Positions 1-9,912 of a DNA stretch of 64,000 nucleotides are shown here, piece after piece. The stretch is taken from contig NC_059346.1 in assembly GCF_019703515.2 (NCBI RefSeq), positions 16,461,001 to 16,525,000 on the forward strand. Reading direction: 5' to 3'. The notes under the pieces are model-generated. The model saw only the letters and a program-made list of their open reading frames with translations, did no database searches and was not told the DNA's origin. The position numbers were made by a program, and so were the translations under genes. The DNA is from Myxocyprinus asiaticus (lineage: Eukaryota > Chordata > Actinopteri > Cypriniformes > Catostomidae). Each line of letters begins with the position of its first letter. The first letter of the stretch is position 1.

Positions 1-600
1 GTGACCCTTCACAAACATTCTCACACACAATTTTGGCTAGTAGATAACTTTGTGATAAAGCTCAGCTTTGTCCCTAAGTTATCGTACAAGCGGAGACATC
101 TGTAAATGGGCAGACGCCATTAACCAGCTTCTCTCTGCCCACATTCGCGGCCATATTCTCTGGCCAGAAATCTCGCATGACATACTCTCCCCGAGAGTCA
201 CGTCCGCCATTTTGTGCACGTCACTCTTTACACACACACACACACACACACACAAACATTCACACACACACACACACCTTCCTCTCATGTGTTATAGGCT
301 TATTTTGGTAACCATATCTAATCATCTCACTGTTTAGTTTGTAGTTGTAAGTCGGAAGTATATTGACTGCATTGTATTGATTATTAATTTATATTACTGC
401 ATAAATAAACTTTTGGTTTGTTTTGAATACACCTGTGTCAAATGCTGACAGGGGATGTCAGTGCTCGGATTCAAGCCTTCATTGTTTCTTTTTGAAGGTC
501 GATATTCTTCGGATGTCGATTTTCCTAAGAGAACAATCTAATATTGAGACTGTTATACTATCTGGTTATTAGTCCCTGATTCCAGAGTGGTGCCCTGGCG
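1..600 (+). repeat. Possible LTR-like interspersed repeat (partial, enters from left edge)
   Basis: The stretch contains an AATAAA-type signal near 403-412, followed by about 170 bases and then, near 585-598, the string TGGTGCCCTGGCG, which resembles the tRNA primer-binding site that follows a 5' LTR. No TG...CA boundary can be fixed because the left end lies outside the window, and no gag or pol reading frame follows. The LTR reading is only an inference; it could be another unclassified repeat. Confidence 0.25.
230..278. repeat. (CA)n microsatellite
   Basis: Two CA runs are separated by a short AAACATT interruption. The open reading frames crossing them consist of His-Thr or Cys-Val repeats and are artefacts. 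Confidence 0.95.
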
Positions 601-860
601 ATATTAATCCTTATTAATATTCTATTGATTTTTGATAATTGAAAATTATCTTTGATGATTGTTGAATTTGAAGGATCAATAAGCTAGTGTTAATTTTAAT
701 CAATGTTTCATCGATGTTAATAATTAATGATTATCTTTAATAATTGTTGATTTAAAGGATTAAAAAAGCTAACATTGATTTTCATCAATGTTCTATTGAT
801 TTTATCTTTGATAATTATTAATTATTGCTAATAACCAAACCCGCTCCTGAACGTAGCACA
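600..860. repeat. Degenerate tandem repeats, AT-rich, about 100 bp unit
   Basis: The motif group TCTATTGATTTT...GATAATT...AAAGGAT(C)AATAAGCTA...ATCAATGTT recurs with changes about every 100 bases, giving two to three diverged copies. No function is visible. Confidence 0.6.
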
Positions 861-999
861 CTACATTTAATGGTGCGCCGTGTGAGGTTTTAATGAGTTA
901 GATTCTATTATTTAATTAAAATTTTAATTAATAAATAAAGAAATAATTATTAATTATTTCTGATAGTAACACTGATCTAAACAACCAGTAGAACCTACA

Positions 1000-1365
1000 C
1001 ATGCTTTGGATTTTTTGGTGAATGAGGCATAATGTATGATCCGGCCCCTAAGAACTGCCTTAAGTGCCTCCCAAGCCATGCTCACAGAGGATACTGAGGA
1101 CCAGTTGGTCTCCATATAAACATTGATTTCAGCCTTTAACATTTGTTGGAATTCAAGATTTCTTTTCTCCATATGTGGCAACACCTCTAAACTCACCAGG
1201 GTGTGATCTGAGACTAAAATGTTTCCAATTGAGCAATCAACAACAGATGAAATGAGGGACTTAGATATAAAAAAATTAAAATAAAATAAAAATCTATTCT
1301 AGAATAAATGTTATGGACTGATGAAAAAAAAACTGATAGTACCTAACAGATGGGTTCAAAAGTCG
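1000..1365 (-). pseudogene. LINE ORF2 endonuclease domain, C-terminal part
   Basis: Read on the minus strand, this continues the endonuclease domain interrupted by the DIRS element. It contains the SDHTLVSL motif, which carries the SDH signature of APE-type endonucleases (known to hold a catalytic His), then a helix-rich linker (EFQQMLKAEINVYMETNWSS, AWEALKAVLRGRII). A frameshift lies between RYYQFF and the ISSVVDCSIG region. After TKKSKA the similarity stops and unrelated sequence reaches a stop codon near 954, so the palm/RT domain is absent. Confidence 0.75.
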
Positions 1366-1409
1366 TCATGGTTACTGGTGTAACCTCCGTTCCCTGATGG
1401 AGGGAACGA

Positions 1410-1569
1410 GACGTTGGTGTCGATGTAGTGACACTAGGGGTCACTCTTGGGAGCCCGAGACACCTCTGGTCTTTGATAAAAGGCCAATGAAAATTGGCGA
1501 GTGGTATTTGCATGCCACTCCCCCGAACATACGGGTATAAAAGGAGCTGGTATGCAACCACTCATTCAG
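1410..1569 (-). repeat. DIRS copy 1, 3'-side inverted terminal repeat
   Basis: This is the exact reverse complement of 5069-5228 over 160 bp. It includes TATAAAAGG at 1535-1543, which would sit close to a promoter position in the mirrored left end. Confidence 0.93.
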
Positions 1570-1639
1570 GTTTTACGCTGAGGAGCCGATATAAGGTCCG
1601 GCCATTTCAGCGGGTAGTTCAGCGTTGTGGCAGGAGGGA

Positions 1640-1750
1640 CCAACGTCTCGTTCCCTCCATCAGGGAACGGAGGTTACACCAGTAACCATGATGTTCCCTA
1701 TCTGTCACTCACTCGACGTTGGTGTCGATGTAGTGACACTAGGGGTCCCT
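1640..1750 (-). repeat. DIRS copy 1 internal complementary region
   Basis: The first half (about 1640-1691) is the reverse complement of the outer left end (1366 to about 1417). The second half (1693 to about 1747) is the reverse complement of the outer right end (about 5197-5250). The two meet at a point equivalent to a joined-circle junction. This arrangement is diagnostic of DIRS1-like elements, in which the region is thought to template completion of a circular DNA copy. Confidence 0.9.
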
Positions 1751-2495
1751 ATACAAAACGCCACAAGGCTGAACTGTGTTACGTGAACTGGCGGTGTGTG
1801 GTGGGCAAACTTGCTGTGTGCCTCATAGCCAGCACACCAGGTCGACACGTAACCTCCCCCAACACAGTTATGAGTGTCGAACGGCCCTTTTTGGGGACAA
1901 GTCGACTACCCAGAGATAGAGACAGGCTTAACCCAGTCATGGCCTCTTTCCCCTTCTCTTTTTCCACTCCCTAAAAAAGAAGGGGGATTATCCGACTGGG
2001 CCGCCAGGTCTAGTCGGGGGGTGTCCCTCCCAAGGGGAGGACACCGCGGAGACCACACCTCGCCCCAAGAGAGGGGGGATATTTAAGTGGAAGAATACAT
2101 CACATGGTCTTTCCAACCATGTGGAGAGCCTTCAAGGTAGATCCTACCCAATGGGGGAGGAGTTACTACAACATGGAGACTGAGGGGCTCTGCCCAAGGA
2201 AGACGCAGTTTGCCAGTAGGGAAACGAACTAGCGGAAGATATAGATCGCATGGGGTTAGCCTTACAGGGAACCGCCACATGCGGAGCACCTACCCCAGAA
2301 CCGGGCTCTTAGTTAGCGCGTGTACTGGGCCGGCAGCGAGTCTCTCCGAAAACTCGACTGCCACAGGGCTCGGAGGAAGTCAACCAGGGAACAACCTTTG
2401 TGAACACTACTGGGAATTAACAGCGCACGTCTTCAGCTCAAAAGGAGGTGGAAGGTGCTATGTGCAAGCGATACACCCGGCCGGCTATCCCGGGC

Positions 2496-3479
2496 TTATC
2501 CGCTTGTGTTGCGTGCCACTACCTGGGACGAAACCGGTTCCACCCGGAGGTTGTAGAACCTCGCAAAGGTGTTGGGTGTTGCCCAGCCCGCTGCTCTGCA
2601 ATGTCTGTTAGAGAGGCACCTCTGGCCAGGGCCCAAGAAGCCGCTACACCACGAGTAGAATGGGCTCGTAGCCCTACCGGGGGCGGCATGTTTTGGGCGA
2701 GACATGCCATAGTTATGGCGTCAATGAGCCAGTGGGCGATCCTCTGCTTGGAGACAGCGCTTCCTTTCCGCTGTGCACCGAAGCAGACAAAGAGCTGCTC
2801 AGAGAGTCTAAAGCTCTGCGTGTGATCCAAATAGATGCGCAAAGCGCGCACTGGACACAGCAACGCCAGGGCTGGGTCTGCCTCCTCCTGGGGCAGCGCT
2901 TGCAGGTTCACCACCTGGTCTCTAAAAGGAGTGGTGGGAACCTTGGGCACATAGCCCGGTCGGGGGTCTCAGGATCACGTGAGAATAGCCCGGACCGAAC
3001 TCCAGGCACGTTTCGCTGACAGAGAACGCTTGCAGGTCACCTACCCTCTTGATGGAAGTGAGCGCAGTCAGGAGGGCAGTCTTCAAGGAGAGTGCCTTAA
3101 GCCCGGCTGACTGCAAAACTCAAAGGGGGCTCTCTGTAGACCCTGAAAAACTACAGAGGTCCGATGAGGGAACAAGGCGTGGCCTGGAGGGATTCAGCCT
3201 CCTGGCGCCTCTTAGGAACCTGATGATCAGATCATGCTTCCCTAAGGACTCACCGTCGACTGCGTCATGGTGTGCTGCTATGGCAGCAACGTACACCTTC
3301 AAGGTGGAAGGGGACAGCCTCCCTTCCAACCTCTCTTGCAGGAAGGAAAGCACTGATCTGACTGCGCACCTCTGGGGGTCTTCCTGATGGGAAGAACACC
3401 ACTTAGCGAACAGACACCACTTAAAGGCATACAGGCGCCTCGTAGAGGGAGCCCTAGCCTGAGTGAATGTGTCTACCAA
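2496..3479 (-). pseudogene. DIRS tyrosine recombinase (YR), frameshifted
   Basis: The frame starts with a core-binding, SAM-like N-terminal domain (from 3479, MVDTFTQARAPSTRRLYAFK). After a frameshift near 3120 comes the box with the first catalytic Arg (LTSIKRVGDLQAFSV, about 3060-3020). After another shift near 2940 comes the catalytic core with HSTRGVAASWALA (H-x-x-R). The nucleophile motif RFYNLRVEP lies in a third frame near 2540, so one more shift separates it from the H-x-x-R box. All catalytic residues can be found but not in one frame. The intact protein would integrate the circular cDNA. Confidence 0.85.
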
Positions 3480-3496
3480 CGCAGGTGGGAGACAGC

Positions 3497-4090
3497 TTAG
3501 GTCTTCCGCGTCCCGTCCAGGGGCCAGACATGGAGATTCCAGAGGTCTGGGCGCGGGTGCCGGATGGTGCCCCTTCCCTGAGAAAGAAGGGCCTTTCTCA
3601 GGGGAATTTGCCCGGGGGAGCTGTCACGAGGAGCGTGAGGTCCGAGCACCACGTCTGGGCGGGCCAGTAGGGTGCTTACCAGGATGACCTTCTCCTCGTC
3701 CTCCCTGACCTTGCACAGGGTCTGTGCGAGCAGGCTCACTGGGGAAAACGCATATTTGCGAATGCCAGGGGACCAGCTGTGTGCCAGCGCGTCTATGCCG
3801 AGGAAGGCCTCGGTGAGGGCGTACCAGAGCGGGCAGTGGGAGGATTCTTGGGAGGCGAACAGGTGCACCTGTGCCTGACTGAATCGACTCCAAATCAGCT
3901 GGACCACCTGAAGGTGGAGTCTCCACTCTCCCTTGAGGGTAACCTGTTGTTACGGCGCGTCCGCCGAAGTGTTGAGGTTGCCCGGGATGTGAGTGGCTTG
4001 CAGCGACTTAGTGCTGCTAACTCCGTTGGAGGAGACGGCGGGCGAGTTATGACATACAGCGGGAGCGCAGACCGCTCTGCGGGCATAGGT
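3497..4090 (-). pseudogene. DIRS reverse transcriptase polyprotein, RNase H C-terminal remnant
   Basis: The minus-strand reading contains HIPGNLNTSADAP near 4000-3960, then an in-frame stop, then GEWRLHLQVVQLIWSRFSQA and HCPLWYALTEAFLGIDALAHSW, patterns typical of the end of DIRS RT/RNase H polyproteins. The sequence runs to a stop at 3497, just before the recombinase start at 3479. The upstream RT domain, including its catalytic Asp pair, is gone: gag-like sequence joins this remnant near 4090-4110. Frameshifts add further damage. Confidence 0.75.
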
Positions 4091-4109
4091 GCACCGCGAG
4101 CGCCTTTAT

Positions 4110-4811
4110 CCACCGGGGGATTGCCGAATAACCCTTGGCCGCCCCACCATCGAGGGTAGTGAGAGCGGGGAAGCTGAAAAGATCGGGACCGGGCAGTAAA
4201 AGGTGCCTCCCGCGATCTTGTCAGCTCTTCATGCACTTCCGGGAAGAAAGGAACGGGGCGGGGCGTGGCTTTAAGCGGGAAAGCATGTCGTCACCTCCAC
4301 GTCAGCCTGTGACTGGGCGATCGACCCCGAAGGGAGGAGCCCAGCCGAGGCTTCCGACTGGACGAGCCCGCTCTCCGATGCTGCGCTCGAGAGCTCATCA
4401 CTTTCGCGGGCTCCGAATAAGAGGTCGAACTCGCCGTGAGACGAGCCGGCGGACTCACCCGGAAGCCCGATCGGGGCAGACGAGCGTGCTGGGGAATGGG
4501 AGTTCCGCGGGGGGATACCCGGCGGAGGCGGTCCCATTGGGGTCCCCAAATCGCCCCCAGTGCTAGCCGCGCTGGCCTCAAACCCGTGGGTAAAAGGACC
4601 GAGGCGGGAGCCTCTGGGGTGGCTCGCTTCCTTACGAAGGCGAGCCGCGACCGCAACGTTGCCATGGACACATTCTCGCAATGAGAATGTGACCATCCAC
4701 GAACGCTGTCTCCGCGTGAGCAGTGCCCAGACACGAAAGACAGTGATCGTGACCGTTAGAAGGCGAGAGATAACGAGCACAACCAGGAATAACACACAAT
4801 CGGAAAAGCAT
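4110..4811 (-). pseudogene. DIRS gag-like protein, frameshifted
   Basis: The likely start is the ATG at 4811-4809. It opens a frame with CVIPGC and a zinc-knuckle-like cluster (HDHCLSCLGTAHAE), a recurring feature of vertebrate DIRS gag proteins. Downstream, in shifted frames, are a Pro-rich stretch (MGPPPPGIPP) and an acidic/Ser stretch. The segment with HEELTRSREAPFTARS ends the recognisable gag at about 4110, where the internal deletion joins it to RNase H sequence. Base composition is far more GC-rich than the surrounding LINE. Confidence 0.7.
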
Positions 4812-5068
4812 CTTTAAAAAGATGCGTCTTTAAAAAGACGTTCCGTGTGTGCGCTCTTTTAGAGAAATATATACTCTTTTAGAGGGGAAAAATGCTCTTT
4901 CAGAAAATATACTCTCTAGTTTTTCTGCCGAAGCGCCCAGGGGCGTTCTCTGCAGTTCACCAGTGCAGAGGAGGGAGAAGCCGCTGAAATGCGCCGTCAG
5001 ATCCAGCAGGTGAATGAACAGTAGTATTCAGCTCAATGAGCATGACCGTTCGGCTCCGAAGAGAAAAT

Positions 5069-5228
5069 CTGAATGAGTGGTTGCATACCAGCTCCTTTTA
5101 TACCCGTATGTTCGGGGGAGTGGCATGCAAATACCACTCGCCAATTTTCATTGGCCTTTTATCAAAGACCAGAGGTGTCTCGGGCTCCCAAGAGTGACCC
5201 CTAGTGTCACTACATCGACACCAACGTC
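5069..5228 (-). repeat. DIRS copy 1, 5'-side inverted terminal repeat
   Basis: Perfect inverted partner of 1410-1569. The outer extension 5229-5251 (GAGTGAGTGACAGATAGG...) is not shared with the other terminus but is copied in the internal complementary region. Confidence 0.93.
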
Positions 5229-5251
5229 GAGTGAGTGACAGATAGGGAACT

Positions 5252-5785
5252 CCAAATATGTGTAAGACCAAGATGTTTACACATCCTGTGAAGCATCAAT
5301 GCTGCTCTAGGGGACTTGCACACATTTGCTTCACTATGATCAAGGACTGAGTCCATCAAAAGATTAAAGTCTCCTCCCAATATTATATCATGAGGTGTCC
5401 CAGCAGCTTGCAACATCCCTTTAATAAAAAAGCCCTGATCATCAACGTTAGGTGCGTAAATATTAGCCAAAATGAGACTTTGAACCTAAATTTCTGCCAA
5501 AACAATATTGACTCTTTCTAATTTAGCTTTAATCTGTTTGAGACATTTGAACTGTAGATGCTTACTAATCAGTGAAATGACTCTCCTGCTCTTACTTGTG
5601 CCAGCACTAAAGGAAACATGTCCACCCCATATTTTCGCTGCCAAAAATTTTTCTTCTTGAAGAAACACTATATCATATTTCTTATGCTTAAGAAGAGAAA
5701 TAACCTTCCTTCTATTTATGGGGTGCCCCAACCCATTCACATTCCACGTGGACAGAGACAATCCGCTCATATTAACATTTGTCAT
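5252..5785 (-). pseudogene. LINE ORF2 endonuclease domain, N-terminal part
   Basis: The minus-strand frame from the ATG at 5785 reads LSTWNVNGLGHPINRRK, then VFLQEEKF, then after one in-frame stop (5488-5486) NIYAPN and GGDFNLLMD. These are the ordered motifs of APE-type endonucleases in L1-clade LINEs, whose role is to nick target DNA for target-primed reverse transcription. The frame ends at CKHLGLTHIW where DIRS copy 1 is inserted. The two halves on each side of the stop are in the same frame, so the lesion is a nonsense change. Confidence 0.88.
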
Positions 5786-5821
5786 TTTGACATAGACAAA
5801 ATAGACTGTGTGTCAAAAACA

Positions 5822-6760
5822 TCCTGGTTACTTTCATAACCTCCATTCCCTGATGGAGGGAACGAGACGTTGTGTCAATGACTGGGCGACCGTTCCCGAA
5901 GGAGGAAGCCCAGCCAAAGCCTCTGTGTCAGACTGGACGAGCCCGCTCTCCGATGCTGCGCTCGATAACTCATCGTCTTCCGGAGCTTCGAACGAGAAGT
6001 CAAACTCGTGCTGAGACGAGCCGGCGGTCTTGTGTGAGAGTCCGATCGGGGCAAGCGAACGTGCTGGGGAATGGGAGGTCCGTGGGGGGATCCCCGGCGG
6101 AGGTGGTCCCATTGATGTCCCCAAATCACCCCCAGTGCTAACCGACGTGGCCTCAAACCCGTAGGTAGAAGGACCGTTTTCTTATGAAAGCAAGCCGCGA
6201 CCGCAACGTTGCCATGGTCATGTTCTCGCAATGAGGACATGACTCATCCACGAACGATGTCTCCACGTGGGCAGTGCCCAGACACGTAAGACAGCGATCG
6301 TGGCCGTCAGAAGCGGAATGATAACAACCGCAACCAGGAATAACACACAAACGGAGAGGCATCTTTAAAAAGACGTTCCGTGTGTTCCGCTCTTTTTGTG
6401 AATGAAAATATACTCTTTTAGAATATACTCTCTTATTTTCGCTCTGCCGAAGTGCCCAGGGGCGTTCTCTGCACTTCACGGGTGCAGAGGGGGAGAAGCC
6501 ACTGAAATGCGCCATAAATCCAGCAGTTTTGATGTGAGTCTTTGGAGGGAATTGAATTCAGGCTCCAAAGAGAAAATCTGAATGAGTGGTTGCATACCAG
6601 CTCCTTTTATACCTGTTTGTCCGGGGGAGAGGCATGCAAATTCCACTCGCCAATTCTCATTGGCCTTTTTTCAAAAAAGCAGAGGTGTTTGGGGCACCCA
6701 AGTATGACCCCTAGTGTCACTACATCGACACAACATCGAGTGAGTGACAGATAGGGAACA
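5822..6760 (-). mobile_element. DIRS-type element, heavily deleted (copy 2)
   Basis: The right terminus (about 6579-6760) matches the 5' terminus of copy 1. The gag region follows (about 6380-5875), including the CLTCLGTAHVE zinc-knuckle-like motif and a start MPLRLCVIPGCG. At about 5875 gag sequence runs straight into the 3' terminal sequence (5822-5874), so RT, RNase H, recombinase and the internal complementary region are all missing. It lies in the LINE spacer just upstream of ORF2, with no duplicated flank visible. Confidence 0.88.
5875..6381 (-). pseudogene. DIRS copy 2 gag remnant
   Basis: On the minus strand the frame opens with MPLRLCVIPGCG and continues through GHDRCLTCLG and CPHCENMTMATLRSRLAF. 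It then shifts frame into the Pro-rich part (MGPPPPGIPPRTSHSP) and the acidic/Ser-rich part (DELSSAASESGLVQSD). The order is the same as in copies 1 and 3. The C-terminal gag part with the HEEL-type motif is deleted. Confidence 0.7.
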
Positions 6761-7502
6761 AATTTATAAAGACCACACTCCAACATTAGTGCGACAATCA
6801 AACCCCGAACTTCCCCCCGAACCAAACAAACAGAAAAAAGAAAAACGTGCGCATTAACCCCACGCACGACAGCGCCAACTGGTGTCCATCCCTCTAAACT
6901 CAAACAGTCCATGTACGCCTATGAAAGCCCCCACGACAATTTTGCCCTTGGATTGATCAAGTCCAGTGTTTCTATGCAAATTTTGTGAGACAGGGTTACA
7001 CAACAAAAGATCATCTATAAATCAAACTCCAGCCTATAGGTGGAGTAAACACAAAGAACGTGTAGATTCATCCACATAACTGTTCTGAAGGTGTGTTATT
7101 CCACAAAACAAACTCCAGCCGCTAGGCGGAACCAGAAAAAAAGGAAAAAAAAGGCGCTCAGTTTCCACGGACAGTCAAACGAATGTTCAGTGAGCCGGCC
7201 CACTCGGCTGCTACATGGATGCAACAAATGACCTAATCACTCCAATGTCTTGCAAGAAATACTCCACAAAACAAACTCCAGCCAATAGGAGGCATAAGCA
7301 CAAAGAACGTGCAGATTCATCCACATAACAGTCCCAAAGGAGTGTTACTCCACAAAACAAACTCCAGCCGCTAGGCAGAACCAGCACAAAAAGAAACAAA
7401 AAAGGCGCTAAGTTTCCTCGAACAGTCAAGTGAATGTTCAGTGAGTCAGTCCATTCGGCTACAATGTGAGTACCACAAAATATTTTACTCACTCCATTGA
7501 CT
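6761..7502 (-). repeat. LINE inter-ORF spacer with a tandem duplication of about 246 bp
   Basis: A block containing AAACTCCAGCC...TAGG...GG, CACAAAGAACGTG, AGATTCATCCACATAAC, and GGCGCT(C/A)AGTTTCC then GAATGTTCAGTGAG occurs twice, beginning near 7023 and 7269. The rest of the spacer (6761-7010) has no repeats or frames I can assign. Confidence 0.75.
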
Positions 7503-8284
7503 TTATGAAGGACATCGCTTGCTGGGGACATGTGAATGTTTTACGGCTATCCTTGCATCTATTCTCAATTTGGCTGGGAACATCAGTGCAAAAGCGACCT
7601 TCCGTTGATGTAAGAGTTTCTTGCATTCCCTGAATCGATCATGTTTCTCTCTTGTCGAATTCGCAAAGTCTGGGAACAAGAAAATGCTGTGGTTTTTCCA
7701 AAAAAGCCTTCCTTTACTCCTCACCTCACGCAACACAAGATCTTTATCGGATGATCTCAGAAATTTGGTTGATCGGGGCCTGTCTTTCTCAGCAGATCGC
7801 CGAGCCGGAACCCTATGAGCTCGCTCGATTTCCAGCTTATGGCCTGTTATGTCAAGCAGATTCAGAAAGAGCCAGTCCAGGAATTTCACCATATCCTGAC
7901 CCTTTTCGGCTTCAGGAATTCCGATGATTCGGACATTATTCCGCCGGCTACAGTTCTCCATGTCCTCTAATTTCTCCCAGACATGCTCCAAATCCACCTT
8001 GGTCGCTAGCAGATTAGCAGCTAATTCCATCTCCAATGACTCCAGATAATCGATATGTTTCTCGACATCCCCCATCGATCGATCGACATATTACAGCAAG
8101 ATCTTCCAAGTCAGCAACAACCTTCATCAGCATTGCCGACATGTTCAACATTTCTTGCCAAATTTCCCTCAATTTCTCTGAGCAAATCGGCTCCCGGGCT
8201 CGGGGCCTTATCAGGGGTATCAGCTTGAGCATGTAAGTGTCTTTTAATGTCTCCAGAGCCCGCAGTTTTTGAGTTCTTTGACAT
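7503..8284 (-). pseudogene. LINE ORF1 protein (L1-type RNA-binding), frameshifted
   Basis: The probable start is the ATG at 8284-8282 (MSKNSKTAGSGDIKRHL). This frame runs about 57 codons to a stop near 8110. The main body reads from 8075: a heptad-rich helix (EKHIDYLESLEMELAANLLA), then the RRM-like core NCSRRNNVRIIGIPE with ERAHRVPA, and a C-terminal domain with FFP-like LFPDFANSTREKHDRF and LMFPAKLRI. This coiled coil, RRM and CTD order is that of L1 ORF1p, which trimerises and coats LINE RNA. At least one frameshift near 8080-8110 breaks it. Confidence 0.85.
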
Positions 8285-8429
8285 ATTGTCCTCCTAGAAC
8301 AGTTATGGAACAGAGTGTATCAAATCTCACCAGTTTATGTCATTAATTGTGTTAAAACTAGCAAAGTGTGCAGAGCTTGCCGTTCACGCATCCGAACCTC
8401 GCATGGCGTCACGTGACTTGCTTTCAACT

Positions 8430-8700
8430 GTGTTTGATATAATGGCAAGTGATTTTCTAGTACCAAATTAGCAATTTAGCATGATTACACAAGGATAAGG
8501 TGTTGGATTGATGGCTGCTGGAAATGGGGCCTACCTAGATTTGATCAAATAGTGATGGTGCTGTTTTGTACATCAGTAATGTCCTGACTATATATTGTGA
8601 TCAGTTGAATGATACTTTGGTATATACAGTGCCTTGCAAAAGTATTCAGACCTCTGACCAATTCTCTCATATTCCCGAATTATAAATGGTACACTGAAAT
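8430..8700. mobile_element. Tc1-type transposon fragments
   Basis: Bases 8431-8625 match 30190-30378 closely, including TGTTTGATATAA...GGCAAGTGATTTTC and GGATAAGGTGTTGGA, so they come from the same Tc1 family as the element at 29596-30454. At 8628 a second terminus begins (TACAGTGCCTTGCAAAAGTA), resembling another Tc1-like inverted repeat. No matching right end was found. Sequence from 8700 to 8900 is unassigned. Confidence 0.6.
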
Positions 8701-8899
8701 TTTATTCTGATTGATATTTTATTTTAAAACACTGAAACTCAAAATCAGTTATTGTAAGGTGACATTGTTTTATTTTGTTGGGAAATATTTTTATGAAAAA
8801 CATTTTTATGCTCAACAGCAGGGTTGACTGGAAAAAAAGGAGTGCAGTTTTCACTAGGTTAAGTTGGAGATGGTGTTCCTTCTAGGTTTTCTAGGTTCT

Positions 8900-9340
8900 A
8901 GATTTTCCCTGACCGTAAATGGGAACTGTTACTTGATGTTCACATTACAATTTGACCCAGCTTAGTAAATAACTTCACCCTCTCTAGTCTCTAAATGGGA
9001 GTATAAACAATTACAAACATGGCAATTTCAGCCTGCATTACTAATAAAATCCTTAGTTCTATATTATTCCTGGACAAGCTTTTCATCCTCAAAGCAGTAT
9101 AGAACAACAATGCTACACCTGCATGAACATAAGATCCCTGACTGAGAATGTGCTCCCCCTCTCACCACAATCCCCAGTAAACCTCATTACTCTGATCACT
9201 GTGGGTTTCTTGCAGAAAAACTACTTCAACTGCAGGAAAAGTATTCAATTTTAAATTAATGAGCTCTGAAACCAGAGCTCATTTGCTTCTGCCTCTAAGC
9301 CCATTTACAATTGGAGATACTTTAAGTAAAACCTCCATGA
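8900..9340 (-). pseudogene. Second LINE endonuclease fragment, decayed
   Basis: On the minus strand the order of motifs is VNGLRGRSK, a stop, VVFLQETHSDQSNEVYW, a stop, HAGVALLFYTALR, then VIVYTP with a stop. VNGLR, FLQETH and the YAP-like position are hallmarks of APE-type LINE endonucleases. Several stops and indels are present. It is more decayed than, and different from, the LINE at 1000-8425, and no RT follows. Its frames have no usable ATG. Confidence 0.7.
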
Positions 9341-9912
9341 AAAAGGGAATTGGTTGTAAGGACAAAAGAAAAGAACTGAGAAACCCAGTAAAGTGAAAGT
9401 TAAGATTTAAAGCCATAGACTATATATTTAATCTTTTCTCATGTCTGCTTTTCCTTTATGCCTACTCATCCTTGTCTTATCGCTCACATTTATTTAAGTC
9501 AAATTGGCTTCTTTTGAGATAGGATTTTATAATTGTACATTTTACACACACATTATACTGCAGTGCCAAGCAAAACACATTAACAAAAATATTGACAAGA
9601 ATGAGTTATGAGTTACGATCTCTTAGACTATGATCTGTACTGTGACAGACAGGTTTGGCTCAAATATGCTCAGATTTAGAGAAATCTCAGTCTCATTCAA
9701 AGAGAACAAATCATCTTCACCTACAGTACTTGAGAAAAAAATCTGACACATCAGACAAACATTCATCATCCTCTCATCAGGCACCTGTAACAGTGTGCCA
9801 TCAACAACTGCTTCACCTAACACATTTCCACCTTGCACTACACACTCCACATCACAATAACCAGACTACTCATTATGTATTAAATCCAGACTTTGCCCAG
9901 CATTTTACTCAC
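9340..9912. other. Unassigned sequence
   Basis: AT-rich DNA with two short frames (9655-9927 plus, 9850-9623 minus) whose composition looks random. I see no gene or repeat here. Confidence 0.5.

Larger units (their letters stand above)
1366..5251 (-). mobile_element. DIRS-type tyrosine-recombinase retrotransposon, internally deleted (copy 1)
   Basis: The element is 3.9 kb on the minus strand. In coding order it holds gag (4811 to about 4110), a C-terminal RNase H remnant (about 4090-3497) and a tyrosine recombinase (3479 to about 2500), followed by the internal complementary region and 3' terminus. The ends are inverted copies: 1410-1569 and 5069-5228 match base for base over 160 bp. The internal region at 1640-1750 joins the complements of both outer ends. 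Both flanks are continuous LINE sequence with no target-site duplication, as expected for recombinase-mediated integration of a circle. The reverse transcriptase core is missing, and the recombinase is broken by frameshifts. Confidence 0.92.
1000..8425 (-). mobile_element. L1-type LINE, 3' truncated, split by two DIRS insertions
   Basis: On the minus strand, an ORF1-like frame (8284 to 7503) is followed by a spacer and an APE-type endonuclease frame (from 5785). The endonuclease stops at 5252 and resumes at 1365 with protein-level continuity: THIW on one side, RLLNPS on the other. The similarity ends near 1000, so the reverse transcriptase and 3' end are missing. The order ORF1 then endonuclease-first ORF2 is that of the L1 clade in fish. 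In-frame stops and frameshifts show it is dead. Removing the two inserts leaves roughly 2.6 kb of LINE sequence. Confidence 0.85.

Noticed and set aside
3463..4159. Plus-strand frames opposite the recombinase and RNase H
   Set aside because: Shadows of the minus-strand DIRS genes.
4135..4817. Plus-strand frames in DIRS copy 1 (4135-4566, 4436-4684, 4560-4817)
   Set aside because: GC-rich antisense shadows of the gag frame on the minus strand.
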